Assembly: GCF_003050615.1 (NCBI RefSeq)
Contig: NZ_NWBU01000018.1
Coordinates: 1 to 64,000, forward strand
Reading direction: 5' to 3'
DNA: 64,000 nucleotides
From: Sphingomonas oleivorans
GTDB taxonomy: Bacteria; Pseudomonadota; Alphaproteobacteria; Sphingomonadales; Sphingomonadaceae
Shown here: positions 1 through 7,209 of the stretch, one piece after another
How the letters are laid out: every line of letters begins with the position of its first letter
Position numbering within the stretch: position 1 is the first letter of the stretch
Position numbers and translations under genes: made by a program
The notes under the pieces: model-generated
The model's database searches: none
What the model saw: only the letters and a program-made list of their open reading frames with translations
Told to the model about the DNA's origin: nothing

Positions 1-7
1 ACCGTGA

Positions 8-214
8 ACGCTTCATTCGTCCGTCCTTCTGAAGGGCCGGACTCCAGCTCCAAATGGAGGAAAATCTCAGGGGCAGGTCAGTTCGGGTATGCCTCAGGGG
101 CAATTTCTCGATAATCAAGCGGCAGCTCGATTCATTCAGGGGAATTTCGGGAAGTTGAGCAATGGCCCCGTCTCCTTACCCGTTCCAGAAAGGAGACCTA
201 TACTCAGGCGTTAG
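8..214 (+). CDS. possible remnant or tail of an upstream gene
   Basis: An open frame runs from just after an in-frame TGA at 5-7 to a TAG at 212-214 and ends 9 bases before the next gene. Its only ATG (89) would give 41 residues and has no ribosome binding site. The peptide contains a protein-like stretch, DNQAAARFIQGNFGKLSNG, followed by PVSLPVPE. I do not recognise it confidently. The placement just upstream of a lone 182-aa gene is the kind seen for the end of a polymorphic toxin next to its immunity gene, but that is inference. It may equally be non-coding or a frameshifted fragment. Confidence 0.2.
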   Translation, partial: TLHSSVLLKGRTPAPNGGKSQGQVSSGMPQGQFLDNQAAARFIQGNFGKLSNGPVSLPVPERRPILRR

Positions 215-223
215 AGTGGGGCC

Positions 224-772
224 ATGATAACGCAGGCAATCTCGTGCCCAAGAGGAGAATCGATTTCACTGATCACGGACGACCTGGAACGCATCCTAGT
301 CCGCATCAGCATCGAACGCTCCCAAATCCCACGGGTGGAACGCCGAGATGGAGCCCCACCGAAACATTGGAATATCCTGATGAGGCAATTTAGGTTTGAT
401 GCACTGCGAGCCGATGGTTCAATTCGGGAATTGTCGAACTTTCTCGAGCCATTGAGTGGGGCTGATTTTGTATGGTCGATCCTGGATTTTGATGGGGTAG
501 GCATCGCACCAAACAATATGCGTATGGATGAATTCACTGCCATGGCGCGATCGCAGCCCAACGGGATTCTGCTGAGATGGCAAGAGTTAGTAAGTTTTTC
601 CGCTCATATCCATCAAACATACGATTGCTTGATAGTTGGCGCTGAAAAGGAATCGGACATAGACAGAACAAAAATTGTGGCAGGGGATTATGCAGCCGTC
701 ACAGTTGTCATTGAGGCAGTGGACATGTCTTATTGGAATGTCTGGGCTCCCAATGATTATCAGGTGCATTAG
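224..772 (+). CDS. hypothetical protein, 182 aa, IS inserted at its stop codon
   Basis: I do not recognise this family. The product is soluble by appearance (no signal peptide or membrane segment), mildly acidic, rich in Ile and Asp, with two Trp near the C-terminus (SYWNVWAPNDYQVH). Base composition is clearly less GC-rich than the core genes from 6.7 kb on, and codon use differs from them, which suggests transfer. It starts 9 bases after the end of another open frame, so it may be the second gene of a pair; a small immunity-like role is possible but unproven. The left end of the IS5-family element begins inside its stop codon: with the IS the codon is TAG, and rejoining the flanks across the TA duplication would give TAA, so the protein is unchanged by the insertion. 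Confidence 0.55.
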   Translation: MITQAISCPRGESISLITDDLERILVRISIERSQIPRVERRDGAPPKHWNILMRQFRFDALRADGSIRELSNFLEPLSGADFVWSILDFDGVGIAPNNMRMDEFTAMARSQPNGILLRWQELVSFSAHIHQTYDCLIVGAEKESDIDRTKIVAGDYAAVTVVIEAVDMSYWNVWAPNDYQVH

Positions 773-1502
773 GGTTCAAACCCAATCAGGGTCTTGAAAA
801 CATGCTCTGGCATTGATTCAGCGGACCTGCGCAGGGACTGGAGGTTTGATCGATGTCGCGTTCGTTGTTCTGGTTGTCGGATGAAGCTTGGGCGGCGATC
901 GAACCCCACCTGCCGCATAATTAGCCCGGCGCGCGGCGTGTCGATGATCGGCGGGTGATCTCGGGCATCATCCATATGCTGAAGTGCGGTGGCCGCTGGG
1001 CGGACTGCCCTTCCGACTATGGTCCCGCAACGACGATCTACAATCGCTGGAACCGGTGGAGCCGGCGGGGCATCTGGACGCGCATCCTGGCCGCATTGAC
1101 CGAGGAAGGCTGGATTGCCGAGACCGCGCAGATCGACAGCAGTTACATTAAGGCCCACCGCTGCGCCGGAGGCGCAAAAGGGGGGCGCGGGCCCATGCCA
1201 TTGGCATCTCGCGCGGCGGGCGGACGACGAAGGTCCATGCCCTTGTCGATGTCCTCGGCCGGCCGCTTCGCCTTGTCCTGACGCCCGGCAACACGTCCGA
1301 TGTGAAGGGTGCCGACCTGCTGATCGGCGACGCAGCGGGCATGAAGCGCCTGATCGCCGATCGTGGCTACGACGCCAATCGCATCCGGGACGCGCTGCGC
1401 GAGCAAGGCACGATCCCGGTGATCCCCGGTCGCCGCAACCGAAAGCGTCCCATCCAGTATGACGAGCGCCGATACAAGGATCGCTGGCGTGTCGAGGCCA
1501 TG

Positions 1503-1537
1503 TGTCATCGGGCGTGCAAAATTCCCTGATTGTGGGC
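1503..1537 (+). repeat. IS21 left terminal inverted repeat
   Basis: Starts TGTCATCGGGC and ends GATTGTGGGC. It pairs with the right end at 3810-3844 at 24 of 35 positions. A second AAAATTCCCTG copy at 1541-1551 lies just inside and is probably an additional transposase binding site. Confidence 0.85.
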
Positions 1538-1567
1538 TTTGAAAATTCCCTGGTTGGCGTGTCCGCC

Positions 1568-1605
1568 AGCCCATTTTGCCGGGGTTAACCCCGGCAAAAT
1601 GGGCT
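1568..1605. repeat. 38-bp perfect palindrome in the IS21 leader
   Basis: Each arm is 19 bases (AGCCCATTTTGCCGGGGTT and its exact complement) with no loop bases between them. It lies between the terminal repeats and the istA start at 1651. As RNA it would form a very stable hairpin and as DNA a cruciform. A role in blocking read-through transcription into the transposase genes is plausible but inferred. Confidence 0.9.
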
Positions 1606-1650
1606 TCGCTGAAATCGACGCCATGGTCTCCTCGCGGGGAGGCGGCATCG

Positions 1651-2910
1651 ATGGTCCGACTTGGAGAACTGATGATGATTCTGGAGCTGCATCGACAGGG
1701 GATGTCGATCACCGCGATCGCGCGCCGTACGGGGCGTGATCCCAAGACCGTGCGCAAATATATCGAGCGCGGCGTTGAGGCGCCCGCCTACGGGCCGCGC
1801 AGTGTCGGGCGGCCGAGCAAGCTGACGCCCTTCTTCGGCTTCCTGCGCGAGCGCATGACTGCGTTCCCCGAACTCAGCGCCGTGCGGCTGACCCGCGAGA
1901 TCCGCGAGCTCGGCTATGTCGGCGCCTATACCGCGGTGAAGCGCTATCTCGCGGCGATCCGTCCCGAGGCCGGACCGAAGCCGTACGAGGTGCGTTTCGA
2001 AACGCCGCCGGGCGTGCAGGCGCAGGTCGACTTCGCTCGCTTCGTCGTCGATTTTACGGACGATCCCGGCGCCAGCCGGATCGTCTGGCTGTTCAGCCTC
2101 GTCCTCGGCCACTCGCGCTTCCTGTTCGCACGCTACGTCCTGCACCAGGATCTGCAGACACTGCTGCGCTGCCATATACAGGCGTTCGACGCGATCGGCG
2201 GGGTTCCGATCGAAATCCTCTACGACCGCATGAAGACCGCGGTGACCGGCGAGGACGATCAGGGGCACATCGTTTACAACCGTTCGCTGTTGGCACTGGC
2301 GAAGCATTATCGCTTCCAGCCCAGGGCTTGCCGACCGTACCGGGCCAAAACGAAGGGAAAGGTCGAGCGGCCGTTCAGCTATGTCCGCCAGGACTTCTTC
2401 CTCGGCCGCCGCTTCCGCAATCTGGACGATCTCAATGCTCAGTTGGTCGAATGGCTCGATAGCGTTGCCAATGTCCGGCTCCACGGTACCACTCAGCGGA
2501 TCGTCGCCGAGGCGTTCGTGGCCGAGCAGCCCGAGCTGCAGAGTCTCCCCGAGCACCGCTTCGATGCGGTGCTGAAGCTCGAGCGGCGTGTCAGCCATGA
2601 TGGCTTCGTTGCGATCGGCGGCAACTTCTACAGCGTGCCCGACCGCACTCGCCGAATCGTCGAGGTCCAGCAGCTCCCCGATCTGATCCGTATCCTCGAG
2701 CGCGGCACGATCGTCGCCGAGCACCCCGTGCTCGAGGGGCGAAAACAATATCGCATCGATCGTAATCACCGCACCGGCGGCAACCCCAAGCGAAAGGCGA
2801 CGACGACGAGCGGGATCACCATCGGCCGGATCGGTGACCATGTGCCGCACAGGTCGCTTGCGATCTATCAGACGATCGGCGCGCGGCTCGCGATCGGAGA
2901 CCGGCCATGA
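1651..2910 (+). CDS. istA: IS21-family transposase IstA, 419 aa
   Basis: This DDE transposase cuts and joins the IS21 ends, working with IstB. An N-terminal helix-turn-helix (MSITAIARRTGRDPKTVRKYI, about residues 16-36) binds the ends. The rve-type catalytic core shows Asp127 in AQVDFARF, Asp192 in ILYDRMKTAV and Glu239 in KGKVERPF. A C-terminal Mu-type beta-barrel segment follows. ATG 1651 is chosen because it begins the conserved MVRLGELMMI and has GGGGAGG upstream; the longer open frame runs through the palindrome. It overlaps istB by 4 bp (ATGA), implying coupled translation. Length is a little under the usual 400-500 aa range midpoint but complete. Confidence 0.93.
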   Translation: MVRLGELMMILELHRQGMSITAIARRTGRDPKTVRKYIERGVEAPAYGPRSVGRPSKLTPFFGFLRERMTAFPELSAVRLTREIRELGYVGAYTAVKRYLAAIRPEAGPKPYEVRFETPPGVQAQVDFARFVVDFTDDPGASRIVWLFSLVLGHSRFLFARYVLHQDLQTLLRCHIQAFDAIGGVPIEILYDRMKTAVTGEDDQGHIVYNRSLLALAKHYRFQPRACRPYRAKTKGKVERPFSYVRQDFFLGRRFRNLDDLNAQLVEWLDSVANVRLHGTTQRIVAEAFVAEQPELQSLPEHRFDAVLKLERRVSHDGFVAIGGNFYSVPDRTRRIVEVQQLPDLIRILERGTIVAEHPVLEGRKQYRIDRNHRTGGNPKRKATTTSGITIGRIGDHVPHRSLAIYQTIGARLAIGDRP

Positions 2911-3767
2911 CGCTGACAGCCGCATCGTCGCGGGTCGACAATATCCGTCGCAGCCTCGTCAGCCTCAAGATGCCCCGCGCGCTCGAGATGCTCGATGCAA
3001 CCCTCCGCCGCATCGAACAGGGTCAGATCGACGGTATCGAGGCGATCGACGATCTGCTCGCGGAAGAGCTGTCGCTGCGCGAGAACCGCCGCATCAAGGC
3101 CGCGCTCCGCATGGCCAGGCTGCCGATCATCAAGACGCTGGCGGGCTTCGACTTCTCGTTCCAGCCTTCACTTGATCGCAACCGCATCATGGCGCTCGCC
3201 GGCCTCGACTTCATCAACCGCGCCGAGGTCGTACACCTGCTCGGGCCGCCTGGCACCGGCAAGAGCCATCTCGCCACGGCGCTCGCGGTCGAGGCAGTGC
3301 GCGCCGGTCGGAGCGTCTACTTCATCCCGCTTGCCGATCTCATAGCGATCCTCGCCAAGGCTGAACGGGAAGGCACGCTGCGCGAGAAGATCCGGTTCCT
3401 GTGCCGATCCTCGCTGCTCGTCGTCGACGAGATCGGATACCTCCCGGTCACACCCGGCGGCGGCAACCTGTTCTTCCAGCTCGTCAACGCCCGCTACGAA
3501 AAGGGTGCCATGATCCTCACCTCCAACCGCGGCTTCGCCGAGTGGGGTGACGTGTTCGGCGATCCCGTGGTCGCCACCGCACTTCTCGATCGGCTGCTTC
3601 ACCATGCCGTCGTCGTCCAGATCGAGGGCTCCAGCTATCGCATGCGAGAGCATGCCGCGCTGGTACCCGAAAACGTCCGAACCATCGCCAACATCAATCC
3701 GCCGCCCGCACCCAAACGGCGCGGACGGCCGCCGCTGAAAGCTGTCGCCGATCTATCCGCCGGCTGA
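2907..3767 (+). CDS. istB: IS21-family helper ATPase IstB, 286 aa
   Basis: IstB is the AAA+ ATPase that promotes IstA-dependent transposition and target selection. The Walker A motif GPPGTGKSHLATAL lies near residue 112 and the Walker B motif LLVVDEIGYLPV about 60 residues later. A sensor-like TSNRGFAEW follows, then a basic C-terminal tail (KRRGRPP). The gene starts inside the istA stop (ATGA) and ends 77 bp before the right end of the element. Family members are usually 240-270 aa, so the C-terminal tail is slightly extended. No frameshift or stop is seen. Confidence 0.93.
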   Translation: MTLTAASSRVDNIRRSLVSLKMPRALEMLDATLRRIEQGQIDGIEAIDDLLAEELSLRENRRIKAALRMARLPIIKTLAGFDFSFQPSLDRNRIMALAGLDFINRAEVVHLLGPPGTGKSHLATALAVEAVRAGRSVYFIPLADLIAILAKAEREGTLREKIRFLCRSSLLVVDEIGYLPVTPGGGNLFFQLVNARYEKGAMILTSNRGFAEWGDVFGDPVVATALLDRLLHHAVVVQIEGSSYRMREHAALVPENVRTIANINPPPAPKRRGRPPLKAVADLSAG

Positions 3768-3809
3768 TCACCGAACTCAACCGTATCCGCCGACAAGGGA
3801 ATTTTAGGC

Positions 3810-3844
3810 GCCCACAAATGCGGAAACTTCGGTGCCCGTTGACA
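3810..3844 (-). repeat. IS21 right terminal inverted repeat
   Basis: Read in reverse it starts TGTCAACGGGC and ends CATTTGTGGGC, matching the left end. The CCATG target duplication follows at 3845-3849. Confidence 0.85.
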
Positions 3845-4145
3845 CCATGTTCTGCCGCCTCAAAGACTTCCGCCGTGTCGCCACCCGTTACGACAAGCTC
3901 GCCCGCAACTTCCTGTCGGCCGTCGCTCTCGCCGCCGCCGTAGCCTTCCGGTTATGAACGAGTCTCGACCCTAATATTCCGCTCTGAATAGCGCAGGAGA
4001 GTGAGGGAGTGCCGCGGTATTTGGCGGGCACTTGTGTGGTGCGGTGATGAGCACGCCTGCTGCTCTTGACCCGCATGACGGTTGCAGCGCGCCTGCCGCC
4101 AGCGCGACGCTCCCGCTTCCGAAACGGAAGTGCAGGAGCCGAGCC

Positions 4146-4476
4146 ATGGAGTACTTCGCAGGCCTTGATGTATCGATCGACGAGACCGCCATCTGCGTGG
4201 TGGATAACAAGGGCAAGGTGGTGCTGGGACGGTCGGTGACGACCGATCCGGCGGCGATCGCGAAGGCGCTGGCACCCTATGCCGGACGCATGAGGCGTGC
4301 CGGGCACGAGGCTGGTTCGCTGGCGCCATAGCTGCATGCCGGGCTGCTCGAGATCGGCATCCCGGCGGTCTGCCTGGAGACGCGCCATGTGTGCGCGGCG
4401 ATGTCGGCGCAGCGCAACAAGACCGACGCAAAGGATGCGCTCGGCATCGCCCACATCATGCGCACCGGCTGGTTCC
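4146..4476 (+). pseudogene. IS110-family transposase, N-terminal remnant with nonsense codon
   Basis: The frame opens MEYFAGLDVSIDETAICVVD, the start of the RuvC-like DEDD domain of IS110 transposases, with the first Asp in GLDVS. It runs into a TAG at 4329-4331 within GSLAP-stop-LHAGLL (a Trp codon in relatives), then continues in frame through LETRHVCAAMSAQRNKTDAKDALGIAHIMRTGWF, which holds the later Asp pair. It ends abruptly near 4476, where sequence belonging to the oppositely oriented second IS110-like element begins. No C-terminal Transposase_20 domain remains. Confidence 0.85.
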
Positions 4477-4482
4477 CCGCGC

Positions 4483-5361
4483 TCAGGCGGGCGCCGCTCC
4501 CGGCGCCGGCTCGTACCGGCGACCGAGATCCCACATGAAGCCGACCAGCTCGCGCGCAACCGCGGTGACAGCAACGTTGCTCTTCTTACCGCGCCCGACC
4601 AGCTTGCGATACCGGCCGTTAAGGCGCAGCTGCGCCTTCCAGGCGATATCCTTCGCGTCTTGCGGCACGTCGGCTTTGCGCATCGTCATGAACTGACCGA
4701 CCTTCGGCGTGGTTCGATAGCACCACGCTGCCTCGAACAGGAGTGAGCGCATATCGGTGTTGCCGGCCTGGGCGAGACGGTTGAGGTAGCTTTGGAAGGC
4801 GATCTGCTGGCCCCGGTGCTCGAACCGTCGATCTGTTAGCCAGACCCGGTGCCGATAGGACCAAGACTTGCCCACGTAGCGCAGTCCATGCTTCAGCAGG
4901 AACATCTGGATGAGGACGCGCGCCTTGCGGACGTCATGCGAGGCAACGTGGCGGGCACGAACAAGATCGCGCATGGCCTCATGCACCGGGTCGGGAACCC
5001 AGACATAGGTCAACTCGCCTGCCCGGAGCAGTCGGGCCAGCATCATCGCGTCACGCGTGTCGTTCTTCTGCCGGTTACCGGGCCGAACCGGCGTGTGGCT
5101 GGGAGCCACAATGCGGCAGTCGAACCCAAGCCCGACCAGTTGGCGGTAGACACCATACCCGCAAGGGCCGGCCTCGTAGACGAACTCCACGCGGCCATGC
5201 CGGGTGGCCAGCTTGCGTGCGAGTTTGCCGATCGCCTCCGGCTGGTTCTGGATGACGCCGATCAGGCGAACCTCGCCATCCCGGCCAGCGTCCGCGACCG
5301 CCGCCGAGATCGTATCCTTATGCACGTCGAGCCCGACGAATGCGTTGTAATCGCCTGCCAT
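4483..5361 (-). pseudogene. IS110-family transposase with internal deletion, 292 aa
   Basis: From ATG 5361 the protein begins MAGDYNAFVGLDVHKDTISAAVAD and has an intact RuvC-like half: Asp in GLDVHKD, Glu in VYEAGPCGYG, Asp pair in NDTRDAMMLARLL. After NRLAQAGN it jumps straight to TDMRSLLFEAAWCYR. Full-length relatives have roughly 70 further residues there, holding the helix-hairpin-helix and the serine-bearing YxGL...SSG segment of the Transposase_20 domain. An in-frame deletion, perhaps through the repeated coding sequence for AQAG/KAGN, explains this. The remaining frame is open to the stop, but loss of the catalytic-Ser region should abolish activity. Confidence 0.8.
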
Positions 5362-5459
5362 GTCGACCTCCGATTCTGCACGGCCGGGACTGACCGTGAG
5401 ATGGCAGGCTACGCCGACCGGCATACCTGCCAACCGGCAATGGTCATCTCATCTGGCTC

Positions 5460-5648
5460 TTCGCGGGTGCTGACTGCGGCGGGGAGCGCGCTGCCGCGAT
5501 CTACTCCCTGCTGGAGACGGCCAAGCTCAACGATGTGAACCCGCAGGCCTGGCTGGCTGATGTGCTCGACCGCATCGGCAAGGGCCATTCCATCAACCGG
5601 ATCGACGACCTTCTGCCATGGAAATGGTCGGTGCCGTCACCCGTGTAA
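5460..5648 (+). pseudogene. IS66-family transposase TnpC, C-terminal fragment
   Basis: The reading frame gives LFAGADCGGERAAAIYSLLE, then TAKLNDVNPQAWLADVLDRI, and ends DDLLPWKW plus a short tail before a TAA at 5646-5648. This is the characteristic C-terminus of IS66 TnpC. No upstream part of the gene, tnpA or tnpB is present; the sequence on the left belongs to the IS110-like remnant. It is a dead fragment. Confidence 0.85.
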
Positions 5649-5675
5649 ACGGACGATCGCGGAGAGGTCGACTCC

Positions 5676-6179
5676 TCAAGCCGGATGCAACTTCCATCCA
5701 CCCTCAGTAAGATCGGGCTGACTATCCGCAAACTTGCTGTCAAAACCTTCTTCCCAAGGGAATTTTCCTCCTCGGTCAGGCCAGATCAGTTGAAGACAGT
5801 CAAAATCGTCTCCCCCATAAAACCAACGGTTCCAGCCCAAGTGTTCATGATAAGCTGATTTGGCTACGGGGAGCAGGACGGCATCTGCGTTGCCAAAGAT
5901 ACCACCTACTTTGCTGCCGACAGGCGGTCGATGGCCCGCTTCGATCTCTCGCCAAAAATCCCACAGAATGGAATGAGACACATCCTTCGATAGTGAAAAG
6001 AGGATTATCTCGGGGTAGCCATGGTTGACGGTAAAACCTGTCGAATACGAAAAATCCGGGCTCTCGCCTTTCTCATCGAATACCCGTGTGTGAAACCATC
6101 CATGGTCTCTGACGACAGACAGAAAATCATGCTCGGCCTTATCGAAGGTGTCAGCCGGAAATTGTAGCGCTGTTCTCAT
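5676..6179 (-). CDS. DUF4262 domain-containing protein, 167 aa
   Basis: The protein has the features I know from DUF4262: an N-terminal GWFHTRVFDE followed by PDFSYSTGFTVNHGYPEIILF, then a central GHRPPVGSKVGG and a Trp/Tyr-rich C-terminal half (HLGWNRWFYGGDDF, LIWPDRGGKFPWEEGF). The biochemical function of the family is unknown. There is no signal peptide or membrane segment. Its GC content is visibly lower than that of the core genes, like the gene at 224-772, so it is probably part of the acquired cargo next to the tRNA. It stands alone, reading away from the tRNA and towards the IS66 fragment. Confidence 0.8.
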   Translation of the reverse strand: MRTALQFPADTFDKAEHDFLSVVRDHGWFHTRVFDEKGESPDFSYSTGFTVNHGYPEIILFSLSKDVSHSILWDFWREIEAGHRPPVGSKVGGIFGNADAVLLPVAKSAYHEHLGWNRWFYGGDDFDCLQLIWPDRGGKFPWEEGFDSKFADSQPDLTEGGWKLHPA

Positions 6180-6642
6180 GCTCCCTCATTGCCCCAACAG
6201 CCACCTGTTCTCAATGAGAACCGAACGTACTCGCCAGTTGGCCGACTGCAACGGTGATGAGCGGACGCTTACGTCTAACATAGCCATTGGCTTCGATATC
6301 TGAGTGCAGCGCCAGATCCTGGCGCTGTTTTCATCTTGGGAGCAGGCGTGCTTACGCGCTTACAGCGTAGACGGAGACGGGTTCGCTTCCGACTACGGAC
6401 GGAACATGGAGGCTGAACTGGAGCCGGGCGCGTCGCGAACTTTCTCGATCGCGATCGAGCTCAGACTATGCGGTGGCCACTTTTTGGGGGAGCTGAGACA
6501 GACGGCAAATTCGGCGAGATCCCTGCCGCCAGAAGTGTCTCTGGCTACCCATGCCATTGCTGGCAGGTGCAAAGCCCCGGATCTGCGGGGAGAATTTTCA
6601 ACCCGCAGAAGTATCCTTGAATATCAATGAGTTATGACTGAG
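6180..6642. other. 463-bp stretch without a recognisable gene
   Basis: Apart from the hairpin at 6307-6331 I see nothing functional here. A 108-codon open frame (6304-6630, +) exists but starts inside the hairpin, has no ribosome binding site and no familiar motif. The stretch lies between the DUF4262 gene and the 3' end of tRNA-Arg, where integrase genes or attachment repeats might be expected, but none is visible. Confidence 0.5.
6307..6331 (+). terminator. Rho-independent terminator, orphan
   Basis: A perfect 9-bp stem (CAGCGCCAG / CTGGCGCTG) with a 3-base loop ATC is followed by TTTT. It points rightward, yet no rightward gene precedes it; it may be left over from a gene lost in the rearrangements. 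Confidence 0.6.
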
Positions 6643-6719
<77 letters not shown>

Positions 6720-6781
6720 CTGGCCGTGCGCTTAGCAAAGCGAAGCGCGATGGGCTAGGGCAAATGCGCAGTCTTTTCCGT

Positions 6782-7186
6782 TCAACGTTTCGCTTCGGTC
6801 GCCGGCTGGAATTTGCCCAGGCCGCAGGTGGGGCCCTGGACCGCGCCGGGCGGCGTCCGCAGCACGGTGATCGTGTCGACCGAACAGAGCTGGTTGATGC
6901 TGGTCTTGTAGAGGAAGCGCTCCTCGAACCCCAGGCCCGAACATGCATAGGGCAGCACGTTGCGGTAGAGCTTGGTCCGGCCGCCCCGCATATAGAAGTC
7001 GATCGTGCGATCGTCGCGCACGCGCGTCTCGCGAATCTGGTTGGTCGGGATGCAGTCCACCGGTTTGCCGGTGGCGACGATCGGCGGCGGCTCCTTGGCC
7101 TTCCGGGCCTCGCCCTCGCCGCCGGTCGCAAGGGCGGCGAGGGCGAGGCCCGCGACCATCAATGTCTTGGCGTGAAGGACAGGCAT
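6782..7186 (-). CDS. DUF6491 family secreted protein, 134 aa
   Basis: A hydrophobic N-terminal segment (TLMVAGLALAALAT) looks like a signal peptide, so the protein is probably periplasmic. The rest matches the pattern I associate with DUF6491: DCIPTNQI, then DDRTIDFYMRGGRTKLYRNVLP, CSGLGFEERFLYKT, LCSVDTITVL and a terminal CGLGKFQP. Four cysteines may form two disulfides. ATG 7186 is chosen because it directly precedes the signal peptide; an upstream frame overlaps nth. The function of the family is not known to me. It follows nth by 23 bp on the same strand. Confidence 0.75.
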   Translation of the reverse strand: MPVLHAKTLMVAGLALAALATGGEGEARKAKEPPPIVATGKPVDCIPTNQIRETRVRDDRTIDFYMRGGRTKLYRNVLPYACSGLGFEERFLYKTSINQLCSVDTITVLRTPPGAVQGPTCGLGKFQPATEAKR

Positions 7187-7209
7187 CGGCTTCTCTCCGC
7201 TATCGCCCG

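Larger units (their letters stand above)
1503..3844 (+). mobile_element. IS21-family insertion sequence, apparently complete (2342 bp)
   Basis: Both ends begin TGTCA and form long imperfect inverted repeats; over the terminal 35 bases 24 positions match. A 5-bp direct duplication CCATG sits at 1498-1502 and 3845-3849, a size usual for IS21 elements. Inside are the two expected genes istA and istB, overlapping by 4 bp. The left end has internally repeated AAAATTCCCTG motifs, the multiple terminal repeats known in this family. Reading frames are intact and the catalytic residues present, so this copy could be active. It interrupts the IS5-family transposase, giving the relative age: IS5 first, IS21 later. 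Confidence 0.92.
853..3957 (+). pseudogene. IS5-family transposase, interrupted
   Basis: Starting at ATG 853 the frame reads MSRSLFWLSDEAWAAIEPHLP, typical of IS5/IS427 transposases, then meets a TAG at 922-924 (ordinarily CAG). It continues through the DSSYIKAH segment with the first catalytic Asp. Around 1177-1190 the coding frame moves by -1 at the run AAAAGGGGGG, the sort of place where IS427-like elements use programmed frameshifting. The frame then shows DRGYDANRIRDAL (second Asp) and RWRVEAM (catalytic Glu). IS21 is inserted here at 1503. The C-terminal end resumes at 3850 with FCRLKDFRRVATRYDKLARN and stops at 3955-3957. So there is one nonsense codon, one possibly natural frameshift and one insertion. 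Confidence 0.85.
772..3971 (+). mobile_element. IS5-family (IS427-like) insertion sequence, split by an IS21 element
   Basis: The ends are imperfect inverted repeats: the left begins GGGTTCAAACCC at 772 and the right, read in reverse, begins GGGTCGAGACTC at 3971. A TA dinucleotide flanks each end (770-771 and 3972-3973), the target duplication I associate with IS427-like members. Removing the nested IS21 element and its 5-bp duplication leaves about 853 bp, a normal length for this group. The transposase carries a nonsense codon and is interrupted, so the copy should be dead unless complemented. The boundary call rests on the repeats plus the TA duplication. Confidence 0.75.

Noticed and set aside
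6304-6630. A 108-codon open frame between the DUF4262 gene and tRNA-Arg
   Set aside because: It starts inside a terminator hairpin, lacks a ribosome binding site and shows no recognisable protein feature.
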